Notes: a model not told the origin generated them from the letters alone. Positions 1-10,790 are shown, counted from the stretch's first letter. The stretch is 64,000 bases of DNA from Silene conica (GCA_029255685.2 CM055313.2:48626079-48690078), one strand, 5' to 3'. Numbers and translations are program-made.

Positions 1-190
1 AGGTGGTGTGCTGCTGGTTGAAGATTATCAGAAATAGTGGACATGATCGCAAAAGCACTGAGAGTACTCAAGTCTTCCTCTCAAAAACCTGTCTTCTAAT
101 ATGCAGAAAACATCACTAGAAGAAAAGGTAAGTAACGGCCTTAAAGACAAGAAAAATAAACTAAAAATCTACAAACAAAATTATACCGTC

Positions 191-208
191 TCCCCACCAA
201 CGGCGCCA
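191..208 (-). other. Primer binding site (tRNA-Asp type, mutated)
   Basis: The minus strand reads TGGCGCCGTTGGTGGGGA, starting five bases after the LTR end. Athila elements use the 3' end of tRNA-Asp (TGGCGCCGTTGCCGGGGA). This copy differs from that by two bases (CC to GT), so priming would be impaired. Confidence 0.8.
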
Positions 209-806
209 AAATTTGATACCCGTCGTTGTGGGTGTCAAAGATAAGATTTATAAACCAAACTAAAACTATAGATAGTGATAGTAAGGGTCGAACCACAGAG
301 AGACAAGGTTAATTATGTTTGCTAATTTTTAATCTATTAAGTAATAATAAAAAGAGGGGTGTTTTGATTGGTTGTTACTAAATCTAAGAATAAGGTAAAA
401 CAAGTAAATAAAGATGAGAATAAAATTAAAATAAAAGAGATGCTAGGATGTTTGGGTAATAAACAACTAAGATAATATAAATCCTAAGTCAACATGTATT
501 GCACTTGCGTAAGGGGTGTAACATATCCTTTAGGTCTATGCTACCTAATAGCTCCTTTCGTCCTATGCTATTAGTTCCTTAGGTCTCACAATTATTGGGT
601 GTCAACAATAAGGGTGATTCCTAAATTCTAGGTCACATACCTTTCAGTCTTGAGTAACCTAGCCGTCTTAAGGTGTAAACCAATGCCCTTCCCGTATCTC
701 TCAATCTTGGGTAGGTCATTACTAACATCCTACAAGTCTCCTTTTGGTCTCATTGTAGGTTATTATAGTCTACAAATTAAAGCGAAACAGAATACATACG
801 CGTGTC

Positions 807-839
807 GGTCGACCGACCAGCTACCTCGGTCGGCCGACC
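807..839. repeat. Paired GGTCGAC module 1
   Basis: GGTCGACCGACC at 807 and GGTCGGCCGACC at 828 are separated by 9 bp, giving a 21-bp offset. It lies inside the B-family LTR. Confidence 0.9.
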
Positions 840-1371
840 TCCACCCTGCAACATGTCGATTCGGAATTTATACTACCTTCGAATATTTACTCCCTACATC
901 CTAACATACGAAATTAGCTTCTCATAACTATTGAAACAATAATAAAAACAGGAATAAACATGGAAATTATAAAGAACATCAATCTAAACATGCAATAATA
1001 ATAAAGGCTTGGGATTCTAACTTAAACCGGATACTAATAATTCTAAAATAAGAACAATATTGAAACTGAAATTAAGAAAGGAATTACCGGAAACAATAGA
1101 TTAAGGAAGGAAAGAACCAACTTTATTGAGTATCCCGGAAAGATTGATGATTAAAATGAACAAAACTAAAGAAAAGTGTTTGATAATTATTGAAAGATTA
1201 AAACTAAAACTAGATTCTAACTCTATGATAGAAGACTTGATAGAAAACTTGATATATGACTGAATCTATAACCCTAATCCCGTAATTTAGCTTAAATAGG
1301 CGGAATTAAAGAGTTTCCTAATGACCTAAACACTTTAATGGGCTTCGCGGAAACTTTTGGGTCTGTGCTGA

Positions 1372-1404
1372 GGTCGGTCGACCCAATTAGTGGGTCGGTC
1401 GACC
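1372..1404. repeat. Paired GGTCGAC module 2
   Basis: GGTCGGTCGACC occurs at 1372 and again at 1393, a 21-bp offset. It lies in the same LTR as module 1. Confidence 0.9.
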
Positions 1405-1882
1405 TGATGTCGGGACTGCAGCGCGCGTCGATCTTAAAACAGCTTCCATTTCTTCGTTACTCATCGTAATCAAGCGATTCTTGCGGCATTGGAAAGCTAA
1501 GAGGATAAGCTTTCACCTCCAACTGGAATCACTCCATTATAATATCTAGAAATTGAGATATAGCCATTTGAAACAGGCTGCAATATCGTGGATCGATTCT
1601 TTGCTATATGCACCTTTGCTTATGCTATCTTCAGGCCTTGAAATGTGCGCTAGGCTTGTTCTTTCGTGTCCTTAGCCATAAAAATCACTTGAGGACGGAT
1701 TTGGTTTAAAATCGCCCTTTTTCCGCATAATTCTGCAAAATAGCATAAAAATACGAAAGTAAACAAAAGTTGGGAAATAAAGGCTAAAATACCGTAAATG
1801 AGCTCTAAAATGCGTGTAAAAATAGATGTAAAACATCATAAAATAGACACGCATCATCTGGGTTAATCTGAGATGGGTTTGG

Positions 1883-2893
1883 TGTTGGGGCTGGTGTCCT
1901 TGACAATTAAGTACAATGACTTATTAAATCTCTTTAAAGATCACAAGGGCATACTTCAGTATTATTATCAGTTGATCCACGTTTATCAATAACGGTTGGC
2001 TTGCTAGATAAGTTTGACGTTGTTGTCATACAGATGGCGGTGATCAACTGGTCCCTATACGTCACACCTATAGGACACGTTTGAGAGATGTGAAGGTATG
2101 AAAATACTGTCACATTTATGCCGAATACGACTAAACAGTTAGTCAGAGGTATTGACTATTAAATTAGTCAATAAGATGTTGAGATTATTATTTAATACGG
2201 ATTAAATAATTTTAGCTAACACGGATTACATGATTAATTCGTAAATTAAATATAAACGGTTATATTTAATTAAATATTGTATTCGCGTATTAATATAAAC
2301 AGTTATATTAATTTGGGTAATTATACAATATCGTAATTTTATCAGACCATTATTAATACATCGACTGCATTAATATCTGATAACACGTGTACGATTTATA
2401 AATAAAACCCGCGAATAATATTTAGCTAATCGGGTCGAATCACGCAAAGGTATAAGGTAAGACTGGGAAAAGCCCGCTCTCACCTCAACCCGTTCGGCCG
2501 ACCCAATCACTACATAAGGAGAGTCCTTCTCCTTTTGTCAGGTTACTGCTTCTTTGATTGTTTTACTGATAAAACACATCTCAAGGAAATTAGGGTTTTG
2601 AGAACTGCCTTTTCCCAAAACCCAGATTTCACATCTAAAACCTCACAAAAGCTCTCCCCATATTGCAAGGCAATTGGAGGGTATTTCTAGCACACGCGGC
2701 ATCATCTCATTCAAGTCTTGGGTGCAAGTTATAGGAGGGAATTTACTTTAATTCCTGTTCTTAGGCCTATTCAAGCAAGGACCCATGGTTGTATTCCTTT
2801 TCATGTTTTTATTAACTTATGACAATAATCTCAATTGTAAAATTCGTTATAATCCTGCACGTTTTAGGGCGAATACATCCTATATTCCCCATA
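1883..2893 (+). mobile_element. Ty1/copia solo LTR with perfect TSD
   Basis: It starts TGTTGGGGCTGGTGTCC and ends near TATATTCCCCATA. It is the plus-strand equivalent of the LTR at 58166-59165, sharing long stretches such as the start, the CAACTGGTCCCTATACGT block and the GAATACAT end. The 5 bp on each side are identical (tttgg at 1878-1882 and 2894-2898). No PBS, coding sequence or PPT adjoins it, so it is a solo LTR left by LTR-LTR recombination. The terminal CA has become TA. Confidence 0.88.
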
Positions 2894-3209
2894 TTTGGCC
2901 TAATAAGGTCCTCATTATGTTTGAGGGAGTAGATTAGCAAATTGATTTTAGGTTTGGTAATTGCTGAGAATATTGTACCAACTTCTAGGCAGTTTGAGCA
3001 TAGCTGATTTGCTATGAATACGGGCTGTGTTAGCCATTGCGAAACAATCTAGATTTTAAGGTCTATGTGCAGAGGTACTCAATATCTTCTATGCCTGAAT
3101 AATACTCAATATCAATTTGTGCAGAGGTACTCAATATCAATTTATGTAACTTTCAGATCCTGGGATATTGAGCTTTTAATGTATATTTATTGTTTAGTTT
3201 TTAAAACAG
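2894..3209 (+). other. CACTA interior, probable captured intron
   Basis: No convincing coding sequence is seen here. The word GTGCAGAGGTACTCAATATC occurs twice, at about 3065 and 3119, so there is a local duplication of about 54 bp. The stretch ends in a T/A-rich run with AG at 3208-3209, directly before NAP1-like coding sequence. This looks like the tail of an intron captured with the exon. Confidence 0.5.
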
Positions 3210-3885
3210 ATAATGACCTTCAACGTCCGTCTGTTCTTGAATCTCTGGTTCGTAGACAAATGAGTATTGTTCATCTTGCAGAACAACATGTCAGCATGGA
3301 TTTAACCCAGGGTATCCGGGAAGTTCTACTAGCGGAAGTCTTTGCGGGACCAATCTCTTCGCTTCACCTTTTTTAAAAGCCTGCCAATCTAATTACAGGA
3401 TTAGCCACCGAAAATATTTGCAATTGGTACATAGATCACATCGTGAAGGATGTATCTGGGGCTGATGTCCTGTATGTGCCAGCTTACAAATGCTTTAGAA
3501 GCACAAGACCTATAGGTGGTTACTTTGCAGAGTCTGTGACTGACACAAGGGAACTGCAAGGTTTTGTTCATCTATTTGGAAGTTATGGAGTTGACAAGTT
3601 GGAAGGTTGATAAAAGAGCACATTGCGGCACTGTTAAATTGCATTGGCACGTCATTACGGTCTAACCGTGATATATTAGAGGCTATGGCAGGACCCTTTA
3701 ACTCCGGTAATCGTATGGAAACTGATGCTTATATTAAGCAGATTGTAGACTTGGATACAGTAGTGGAATTTTGTATTCAAGCAGGGCATGCCTTGGCTTA
3801 CGATCGGCTTATTTCAGAAGCAGCTGGCCATATTTCAGAATCAAGCTTGAGTTACGTTTTCATTTTGTTATTAGTGCCATTGTAA
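3210..3885 (+). pseudogene. NAP1/GNARLED-like (SCAR/WAVE complex subunit) gene fragment
   Basis: The translation from 3210 carries the phrases SIVHLAEQHVSMDLTQG, REVLLAEVFAGP, RSTRPIGGYFAESVTD and KQIVDLDTVVEFCIQAG, which I recognise from plant NAP1 (NCKAP1 family), a subunit of the SCAR/WAVE complex that activates ARP2/3 actin nucleation. Only about 220 residues of a protein normally over 1300 long are present. The frame is broken by a TAA at 3374-3376 (probably from GAA) and a one-base frameshift near 3600, after which the frame runs to a stop at 3883-3885. The last 20 residues look like unspliced read-through. It lies inside a CACTA element, so it is best read as a captured, non-functional gene fragment. 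The assignment rests on recalled similarity. Confidence 0.75.
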
Positions 3886-4059
3886 TTAGGTTTTGAGTTA
3901 TATGGGTTATGATCAATTTATTTCAATTTATGTATGCATTTAGAATAATTATAAAAATCTTGTAAGATTGTCTTCTTGAGAAATATATTTGAGAGTTATT
4001 ACATTTAAATTAAATAATTTGTTTGGCTAATTTCTTTCCAAAACCAAAAAAAAAAAAAA

Positions 4060-4281
4060 AATTCAACACCTATTTGCTGCGTGTTTTCAAAAAAATGCCG
4101 CAAATAGCTACTCTATTTGCTGCGTTTTTTGAAAAACGCCGCAAATAGAATAGCTATTTGCGGCGTTCTAGAAATGCCGCAAATATCATTTCTATTTGCG
4201 GCCCCTCCATTTGCTGCTACATGAAAAACGCCCCCAAAGAGCTATTTTTTGGAGCCGCAAATAAGTGTTTTTGTACTAGTG
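4060..4281. repeat. CACTA subterminal repeat region and TIR
   Basis: The word TATTTGCGGC, or its TATTTGCTGC variant, occurs about eight times in both orientations, often as facing pairs that could pair as short hairpins. The region ends with the TIR CACTAGTACAAAAAC (minus) at 4281. In CACTA elements such repeats are transposase-binding sites. Confidence 0.82.
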
Positions 4282-4671
4282 ACGTAACGATTCTCGGTGC
4301 CTTTGAGAACTCTTTCGTAAGGGTGGTGAAAATCTTGTTCGCACCCTCGGCAATGAAGCTTCTCTGCAAATTGGTTTCCATTGCAAATTTGAGAACGTTC
4401 TTTAACGCGCCCGCTTCCATCAAGAAATCACTATACGCGAGTGACACGTTAGCTCGTGCGTTGGGACCTGGTTAGGCGGTATAGGCTCAGTCAAGTACTT
4501 GAGCTTACCGTCAGCTATGGCAGCATTTCGTAGTGCTGTCTCCCAGTCCTCAAAGTTGGACCCATGATTTTCCAGTCGTGTGGACGGGCTCATGTGGTCC
4601 ATGAAAGATTTGAGCCATGACTCGCGCCCGAGTGTGGCACTTGGCATTGGGTCATCGTTATGGGCAGCCAT
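4282..4671 (-). pseudogene. Copia gag, N-terminal fragment
   Basis: The frame from an ATG at 4671 gives a DWETALRNAAIADGKLKYL stretch. It shifts frame near 4440 into a second frame containing AGALKNVLKFAMETNLQ and ANKIFTTLTKEFSKAPRIV, both matching the gag at 62840-63994. The frameshift and the truncation by the CACTA element make it non-functional. It corresponds to the amino-terminal half of a copia nucleocapsid precursor. Confidence 0.82.
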
Positions 4672-6505
4672 TTTGTTACAAACAGTTTATTAAAATAAAT
4701 ATTCTACACTGCGAAAAGAACGAAAAATATAATGAGCATAATCATCGAAATGAATGAGTTTAATGCAAAAACAATTTTATGCGAAGACTTAAGCATTTAT
4801 ACAATCGACCTCCCTCAAGAATTATATAAATGATCCCAAGACTCAATTATCTTTAAATTGATAAGCCAACCACTTGGCTAATTCTACCTTTAGAATTCTG
4901 GTCGATAAATTTCCGTAAATTATATCTCTAGTCCATCATAATCACGAGAAACTCGTCGGACTATAATGTTGAGTTCAAATAGGTCAACACATGCTACTTA
5001 CCCAACGCAAAAGGGGATAGCTGGAGAGTAAGGTCCTATATGCCTACCGATGAAGAAGGGATAGCATTTTGACCTACAAAGACTAGTCTCGATCAATTTT
5101 GTTTTAGAGGAAGATCCCATCAACTTAATTTTAATTCCGTTTAAGTGAACGAATATCTAGCATGCAAAGTGAATTAATCGAGGTGATGGCATATAATTAT
5201 GACATCTTTATGTCTATGAAAACTAACATGCATATTATATGAGTCAATTTTCATACAACTTTAGGTGGTTTGGTTAGGCGGAAACATGATGTAATGTCTA
5301 AACATGTGATGTCATGAAACATGAACGGAATAAAAACGAATAATAACAACGAGAAAAACCCTAGTGTGGCCTACCTACCAAAATAAAAACAGAGTACAAC
5401 TTTGGAATCCAATCATAATTGGACCCTAAAAGCTTGTCACGATGTTCCATCTTGGTCCATGAAGCGGGAGTGAGCATCCTTGATCTCCGTCTTTGTCTTC
5501 TCATAAAGTCTTTGAAATTAAAAAATAAACCTATTTACATTCTAATTTTCTAACATTATAATAAAGAATACAAACGGGAGATACGAGATCTCATAGATAC
5601 ATCACGATTATGTTTACTTCATTACGTAAACATAATCAACTAAGGCCACACTAAGTAATTATAAATTACAACTCATTGCAAAATACGTAAAATATTCATT
5701 CATCATAATATGCATCAAAAACAAAACATCAACTTATTAATAATACATTCTTGACATAATTCCATAATTATGGTGTAAAATTTATCCAAACCACCTTTAA
5801 TATGATTAAATTATGTGACAATTCCTTAATCACTCACAAAATTCAAATCATACATAATCCATATTTAACCCAAATTATCATATAATAGAATTAATTTAAC
5901 ATTATTTTAAACCGTTTTAAAATAAAGAGGTATCGATTAATATTGTGAACCATTTTACAATATTAACATGTTATCATTATAACTTATGGCAAAAAAGAAT
6001 AATAAATAAAAAAATTTAAAAAAATCAGGCCCTTCCTGGCTGTGACAACAAATTATTTATTTATTTTTCTTATAATTATTTAGTAACAAATCGACCAAAA
6101 AACAAAATAAAGAAAAATTAAACATTTTTAATTCATCTACATATATATTCATGGCAAAAACATGTTCCATATTTAATCATTATTAAATATTAATTCAAAA
6201 CTAGATTCACAATTTAACATTTAAAGTGTAAATCTAAATTAAAATCAAATCGATTATCATAATATCCGACTTAACATAATTATTTTGAATTACATAAAAT
6301 ATAATCTATATTAATTCAACATGAACAATATCAAATTTCATTTTAATTTAATCCTTTATAGAAACAGGCTGTTTCTATAAAAAAAACAGGATGTTTCTGT
6401 AAAAAAATTCTGCCAGGTAAAAAAAACGATTTTTTTTTTAAAATTAATTCATGCCATAATATCAACATATATGTAAAAATCATATTACAAAAATTTCGTG
6501 GCCTT
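4672..6505 (-). other. Copia leader (untranslated), no gene seen
   Basis: This A/T-rich stretch lies between the PBS and the gag start. Parts resemble the leader of the copia element at 33609-35392, for example the region around 5360-5400. No long reading frame or RNA gene is visible. Confidence 0.6.
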
Positions 6506-6518
6506 GGCTCTGATATCA
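6506..6518 (-). other. Copia primer binding site (initiator tRNA-Met type)
   Basis: The minus strand reads TGATATCAGAGCC just inside the LTR end. The usual form complementary to initiator tRNA-Met is TGGTATCAGAG, so one base differs. Confidence 0.75.
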
Positions 6519-6520
6519 CT

Positions 6521-7528
6521 TGTAGGAAATATCGGTATATTTCGACATAATTGTAAGGATTATAACGAAACTTTATAATATGAAATTATCGTCTCAAATG
6601 CAATATGTAAATAATCAACATTAATTAGAAATAACCGTTGGTCCTTCAAATATACGGCCTAAGAACAAATATCAAAATCGATATTCTCCTATTGATTGCA
6701 CCCAAAATGTGAAGAAATATTCCAAATACTTGTTGCTAGATCAAGATTTTATATATTACTTTTAATATATAAATTATGTAATAATAATATTAAGAAGTAG
6801 AAAATTCAGAAATTTTCTTTTCTTTTGTTGATGATGCACGTCCAAAAACTCCACCAAATGATAAGATTTTGTTTATTGTTATGTTAACTATCCTTTTGGT
6901 GGTTATTTAGTTATTTATATATATATATTAATTATGTATTAAATAAATAATAATAAATATTAATTAGTTAGATGCAACTAATTGTATCGTAACCAACAAA
7001 ACCACTTTTTCATTTATTATTATAAAATAGTATAATACAATATAATACAAATATTTTAGGAGAACAAAATTAATTATCGTATAATTAATAAGTTTTAATA
7101 TCGGATATTAAAATTTTATGTCATTTTTAAATATCGTATATTTATTGACTTGCATTTTTAATATAACATTTTATATTTAAATTATGAATTAACATTTAAT
7201 TCACATCTCCTAATATTATTTAATCTTATTAAATAATCGCATCATTATTACATTTGACTAACCTTTTAGTCGACTAACCTTTTAGTCATTTAAGGCATCA
7301 ATATAATTATATTTTCATATAATCACATCTCTCAAACACATCCTCTAGGTGTGACATTTAGGGACCAGTTGATCACCACCATCTGTATGACAATAACGTC
7401 AAACTTCTAGCAAGCCAATCGTTATCGATAAACGTTAATCAATTGATTATCATACTAAGTATACCATGTGAATCTGTAAGAGATTTATATTGTTATCACG
7501 CTAACTGTGGAGGACACTGGCTCCAACA
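6521..7528 (-). repeat. 5' LTR of the left copia element
   Basis: On the minus strand it begins TGTTGGAGCCAGTGTCCTCC at 7528 and ends ATATTTCCTACA at 6521, next to the PBS. It is about 1008 bp. It shares the block around CAACTGGTCCCTAAATGTC with the other copia LTRs of the window but is a distinct family. Confidence 0.85.
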
Positions 7529-8183
7529 TGGAGCGCAATCAGCTATCATTCATTCATAGACCCCGACTAAGGCATGAATAAACACAGTCACCTAGTATTG
7601 GTTCAGAGGTCCTGACTCAGACATCAACCAATACTCTTTGTAGTAATCATAGGTCCCGACTCAGACATGATCCAGTACTGTCATCCAAACTCACAACGGA
7701 ATAGAGGTCCCGACTCAGACATATCCCAATGCATCATCCATACACGTAACGGCTCTGAGGTCCCGATTCAAACATGATCCCTTTCGCGAACATACACACA
7801 CGTATCCAAGACAGAGGTCCCGACTCAGACATGCCTTCGATACGCAACATCCAAGAAACGTATTGTACTCTAGAGGTCCCGACTCAGACATATTCCAATA
7901 CGCATCCACATAGTTCACAATAAATTCCAACACGAATATAAGGAGAACAACCCATTTCGATCAAGTTCATTAGTCCCCTAAGACATATATCTAAATAAGT
8001 CTCAATAATTGCTATAGGTTAATTAACTTAACTCGATATTAATCATAATTAAGTGCTTAAGGATTTACCATCTTAAGACAAGTAACTAATCACTTTACAA
8101 TTTGTTACCTAGCTAAGATATACTTTTTAACTAAGTATTTAATTATATTCTAATTATACTGTTCAATCGATAAAGGAAATAAC
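7529..8183 (-). repeat. Remnant of a Tekay-like LTR (left part)
   Basis: This piece holds a short tandem array and A/T-rich sequence without coding potential. It was contiguous with 37985-38173 before element A inserted, as shown by the shared ataac. The latter piece resembles 10836-10965 inside the solo LTR at 9432-12787. I therefore infer that both pieces belong to a chromovirus-type LTR. Its ends are not visible, and the orientation is inferred from that resemblance. Confidence 0.5.
7605..7891. repeat. Short dispersed tandem array, AGGTCCCGACTCAGACAT
   Basis: Six copies of an 18-bp core (AGGTCCCGACTCAGACAT) start near 7607, 7651, 7705, 7757, 7814 and 7874. A degenerate seventh lies near 7556. 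Spacing grows from 46 to 60 bp and the intervening sequences differ. It resembles a decayed minisatellite inside an LTR. Confidence 0.82.
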
Positions 8184-9405
8184 TGATACGTGCCTTTACT
8201 ATGCATTTTATTTATACATTCGGCACGTATTTCTATGCATTTTCGTAACTTTTAGTTACTATTGCTCCCGAAACGGTTTAATATGGTATTTCTATGTTTT
8301 AAATGTAGGAACAAGCGGAAGTGAGCAAAACGAAACTTTAACCGTCCTCCGGAAGCTATTTTGAGTGAATACACGAAGTAAGGATCCGAACTCTTAAACC
8401 TAGAGATGCGTGCGAGCCAATTTAAGGCTGGAATACACAGGAATCGGTCGACCGACCTACCTAACAGGTCGACCGACCAGCGCGCAGATTACAGAAGGCC
8501 TGATTACAGCACTCGAGGTCGACCGACCTGGCGACGGGTTTCGCTATTTTTACTTCGGTTTTAATTCTTTTAATCGTGTAATTAGAAACCTATTTAAGAA
8601 CGCCAAAGCTTTGTAATTAGGATAAGCAGTCACCATTAGCAAAACTCCTTAGTTTAGAGAGAAGAATTTCAAGTTTTCAGATTCGTTCTTAGTTTTCCAA
8701 TCGGTTTTGTAAGTTTTAAGCAAATTAGTCTTTCCTTGTTATTCAATTCCATTGTTCTTCTTATTATTGTTATTCAATTCATGTTTCCCCCTTTTGAATC
8801 TTCATCTTCAATTATGTTATCCTTCTTGTTGTTCTTCAATTTTGTTAGTTCTAGTTTTATGATTATGAATATGCATAGCTAATTCTTGTGATTAGGAATT
8901 AGGGGAACCATGGCCAAGATTAGATTTTAATGGTTTTATGAATAATTTACAAATCCCCATTGTTGTTGTGAACTAATTCTTTAAGATTGAAAGATTGTTA
9001 GGATTAGTTTAACAACGACTTTGGGATTGCCTTATGAACGAAAGTTTAGTGATTTACTAGGAACCCTAAGACCGTAAGGATTGGATAGAATGTTGACTTA
9101 AAGGTTTATTCTTTGTTCCTTAGGATTGTGTTATTTGGTTATTTTATCCTTTATTGACTTGACCTATCCATGGGGAACCGAAGTTCCTAATCTTCTTTTT
9201 ACCTTGTTTTAGTATTCTTGTTTGTTTTAGTATTCTTGTCTCAATCATCAATCAAAACCCCCTTTTTGGTTACCTTCAATAGACTTTAAATTCACAAAAA
9301 TTATTAACCTTGTCTCCTTGTGGTTCGACCCTTGACTTATCCTATCTAGTTTAAGCTGAGGTTTTTATAAATCTTATCTTTGGCACCCCTCAACGACGGG
9401 TGTCA
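8184..9405 (+). repeat. 5' LTR of Athila element A
   Basis: It starts TGATACGTGCCTTTACTATG and ends CAACGACGGGTGTCA, followed by the PBS. It is 1222 bp, against 1178 bp for the 3' LTR. The difference is mainly about 50 bp between GGTCGACCGACC copies near 8467-8517, which are lacking in the 3' LTR. Confidence 0.92.
8446..8478. repeat. Paired GGTCGAC module 3
   Basis: GGTCGACCGACC occurs at 8446 and 8467, a 21-bp offset, in the 5' LTR of element A. A further unpaired copy lies at 8517-8528. Confidence 0.92.
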
Positions 9406-9410
9406 AATTT

Positions 9411-9428
9411 TGGCGCCGTTGCCGGGGA
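9411..9428 (+). other. Primer binding site of element A (tRNA-Asp)
   Basis: TGGCGCCGTTGCCGGGGA begins five bases after the LTR end. It matches the complement of the 3' end of plant tRNA-Asp as used by Athila elements. The nested solo LTR begins three bases after its end. Confidence 0.9.
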
Positions 9429-9924
9429 GACTGTAAAACCCCTCGCGAAAGCGGAAAAGTAAACATACAAAACATGCAAAAATGGAGCGGAATTAAAAAC
9501 TTTTGACATGATAAGAAAACATGCGAGGCGTTTTAACAATATTAAACATGCGGAAGAGAAATGAAACATAAATAAGTATATAAGTGCGATACAAAGCAGC
9601 CCGGGATAGCATATCCCTACAGGCACAAAATACTGAAACGTAAGTCTAAGGTCTAGCTAACGAAAGGTAAAAGTCAACGATGAAGAATCATCGCTCGCTA
9701 GCCTCAACGTAACCCCCTGCATCAGCCCTCATGTATCTACACACGTACAACATGTGCGCCACAGTCAGTGGGGAGTGACTAGAGTGCTCATAGCCACCTA
9801 ATGTCAATAACACATAACACGTAAGGCATTCAACATACTCCAACATTTATAACATGTGAAGCATATATAAACAATATCTCAACTTTCATATCAACACGCA
9901 ATACTTTGCAAAGGCTCTCAACTA

Positions 9925-10010
9925 ACTTCGGAAACTATTTGAAATGAGAGCCGGTTTCCCTTCCAGTTGCCCGGCCGGGGTGTTTTAATCCAAACCATTT
10001 ACGAAACCAG
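9925..10010. repeat. Direct repeat, copy 1, within the solo LTR
   Basis: A block containing GAGAGCCGGTTTCCCTTCC and a CCGGGG word is repeated with substitutions at 10695-10790. The spacing is about 770 bp. Confidence 0.75.
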
Positions 10011-10112
10011 ACGAAGAGTCGTCCAACGCCTTGGACGAACAATACTAGACAACCAAATATCATACATTCACAATCACAAACCTAAGCATGCGCAACATCC
10101 AATTACATCACA

Positions 10113-10306
10113 AGAGATAGGTTACCAAGTGACTCGACTCCAACAACTATACGTCAACCAAGTGACTCTACAAACAAGAGATAGGTCACCAAGTGACTCG
10201 ACTCCACCAATAAAGAGATAGGTCAGCGATTGACTCGACTCTAACTAGATTGGTCAACAATTGACTCGACTAGACTACTATGAGCAGGCCGACAATCGAC
10301 TCGTCT
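10113..10306. repeat. Short tandem array, AGGTCACCAAGTGACTCGACT
   Basis: About six copies of a degenerate unit with the core GGTCA-CAA-TGACTCGACT begin near 10113, 10152, 10177, 10214, 10246 and 10282. The period is about 25-39 bp. It is located within the solo LTR. Confidence 0.8.
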
Positions 10307-10694
10307 ATATACTACGACATCCCCAATCTCAGACTATACAACCCCCTGGTAGGACGACATCAAATGACTGTCCCAGTCTAAACCTGGCCAGACTCTCAGG
10401 GCGCAAACGAATTACGATCCCCGATTCGACAAGTGCACAAGGCACCCCCAAGACCCAAACTAGCTAGGAATGAGATATGCCCGAAGGCGGGCATACAATC
10501 TAAGACCTGACCGTGAGGACCAAGCCCCTACGGCCAACAGCTACACAATGCAATCAGGTGAGAACTCGAGTATTATAGCAGCACACAGCAGGTTACAGAA
10601 ATCACACTATGTCATCTCAAAGATGTACAACAACTCAAACTCGAATGACAATCATTTCATATAAATATTTCACTACTAAACATACATTCAACAC

Positions 10695-10790
10695 TTAGCC
10701 GACTTCAGAACCTAATTTGAGGCGAGAGCCGGTCTCCCTTCCGGTTTCCCGGTCGGGGAGTCTTTCTCCTCAAATCCATTTCCGAACAAG
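10695..10790. repeat. Direct repeat, copy 2, within the solo LTR
   Basis: This is the partner of 9925-10010 and includes GAGAGCCGGTCTCCCTTCC and a CCCGGTCGGGG word. Confidence 0.75.

Larger units (their letters stand above)
1..1856 (-). mobile_element. Athila-type Ty3/gypsy element, 5' end only
   Basis: This is the 5' end of an LTR retrotransposon read on the minus strand; the rest lies left of the window. Reading leftwards it shows an LTR (1856 to 214), a PBS (208 to 191), a leader, and a gag start codon at 44-42 followed by 14 codons beginning MSTISDN. The leader resembles the leader of element A upstream of 12948, including the words for a run ending in tgagtactctca. The LTR matches the LTR family of element B (38174-39796). 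The flank right of the LTR is tctgg, the expected target duplication, but its partner is outside the window. Confidence 0.85.
214..1856 (-). repeat. 5' LTR of Athila-type element (B family)
   Basis: On the minus strand the LTR begins TGATGCGTGTCTATTTTATG at 1856 and ends ACGACGGGTATCA at 214, directly before the PBS. The start is nearly the same as the LTR starts at 38174 and 44926. It is about 1643 bp. It contains two paired GGTCGAC modules (807-839 and 1372-1404). Open frames inside it are short and look incidental. Confidence 0.88.
1857..4281. mobile_element. CACTA (EnSpm) DNA transposon, right end, with captured gene fragment
   Basis: The right terminus at 4267-4281 reads, inward on the minus strand, CACTAGTACAAAAAC, a typical CACTA end. 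The preceding 220 bp hold about eight copies of a TATTTGCGGC-like word in both orientations, as expected of CACTA subterminal repeats. Inside lies a NAP1-like gene fragment (3210-3885). The body is split by a copia solo LTR, and the Athila element on the left has also landed in it. The left terminus is outside the window. The element sits in a copia gag, whose frame resumes at 4282. No transposase is visible in this part. Confidence 0.72.
4282..7528 (-). mobile_element. Ty1/copia element, 5' part (LTR, PBS, leader, gag start)
   Basis: Reading leftwards it shows an LTR (7528 to 6521), a PBS, a leader of about 1.8 kb, and the first 130 codons of gag. The gag resembles that of the copia element at the right end of the window (shared GSNF-DWE-ALRNAAIADGKLKYL words). 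The element is cut at 4282 by the CACTA element; its remainder lies outside the window. Confidence 0.82.

Noticed and set aside
3607..3885. Small independent gene of 92 codons
   Set aside because: It begins without an ATG and continues the NAP1-like wording from upstream after a frameshift, so it is part of the captured fragment.
7605..7891. CRISPR-like array of 18-bp repeats
   Set aside because: Spacing is irregular (46-60 bp), repeats are degenerate, and the context is plant retrotransposon LTR sequence without cas genes.
9411..9428. tRNA gene fragment
   Set aside because: Only the 18 bp complementary to the tRNA-Asp 3' end are present, at the position expected for a primer binding site.
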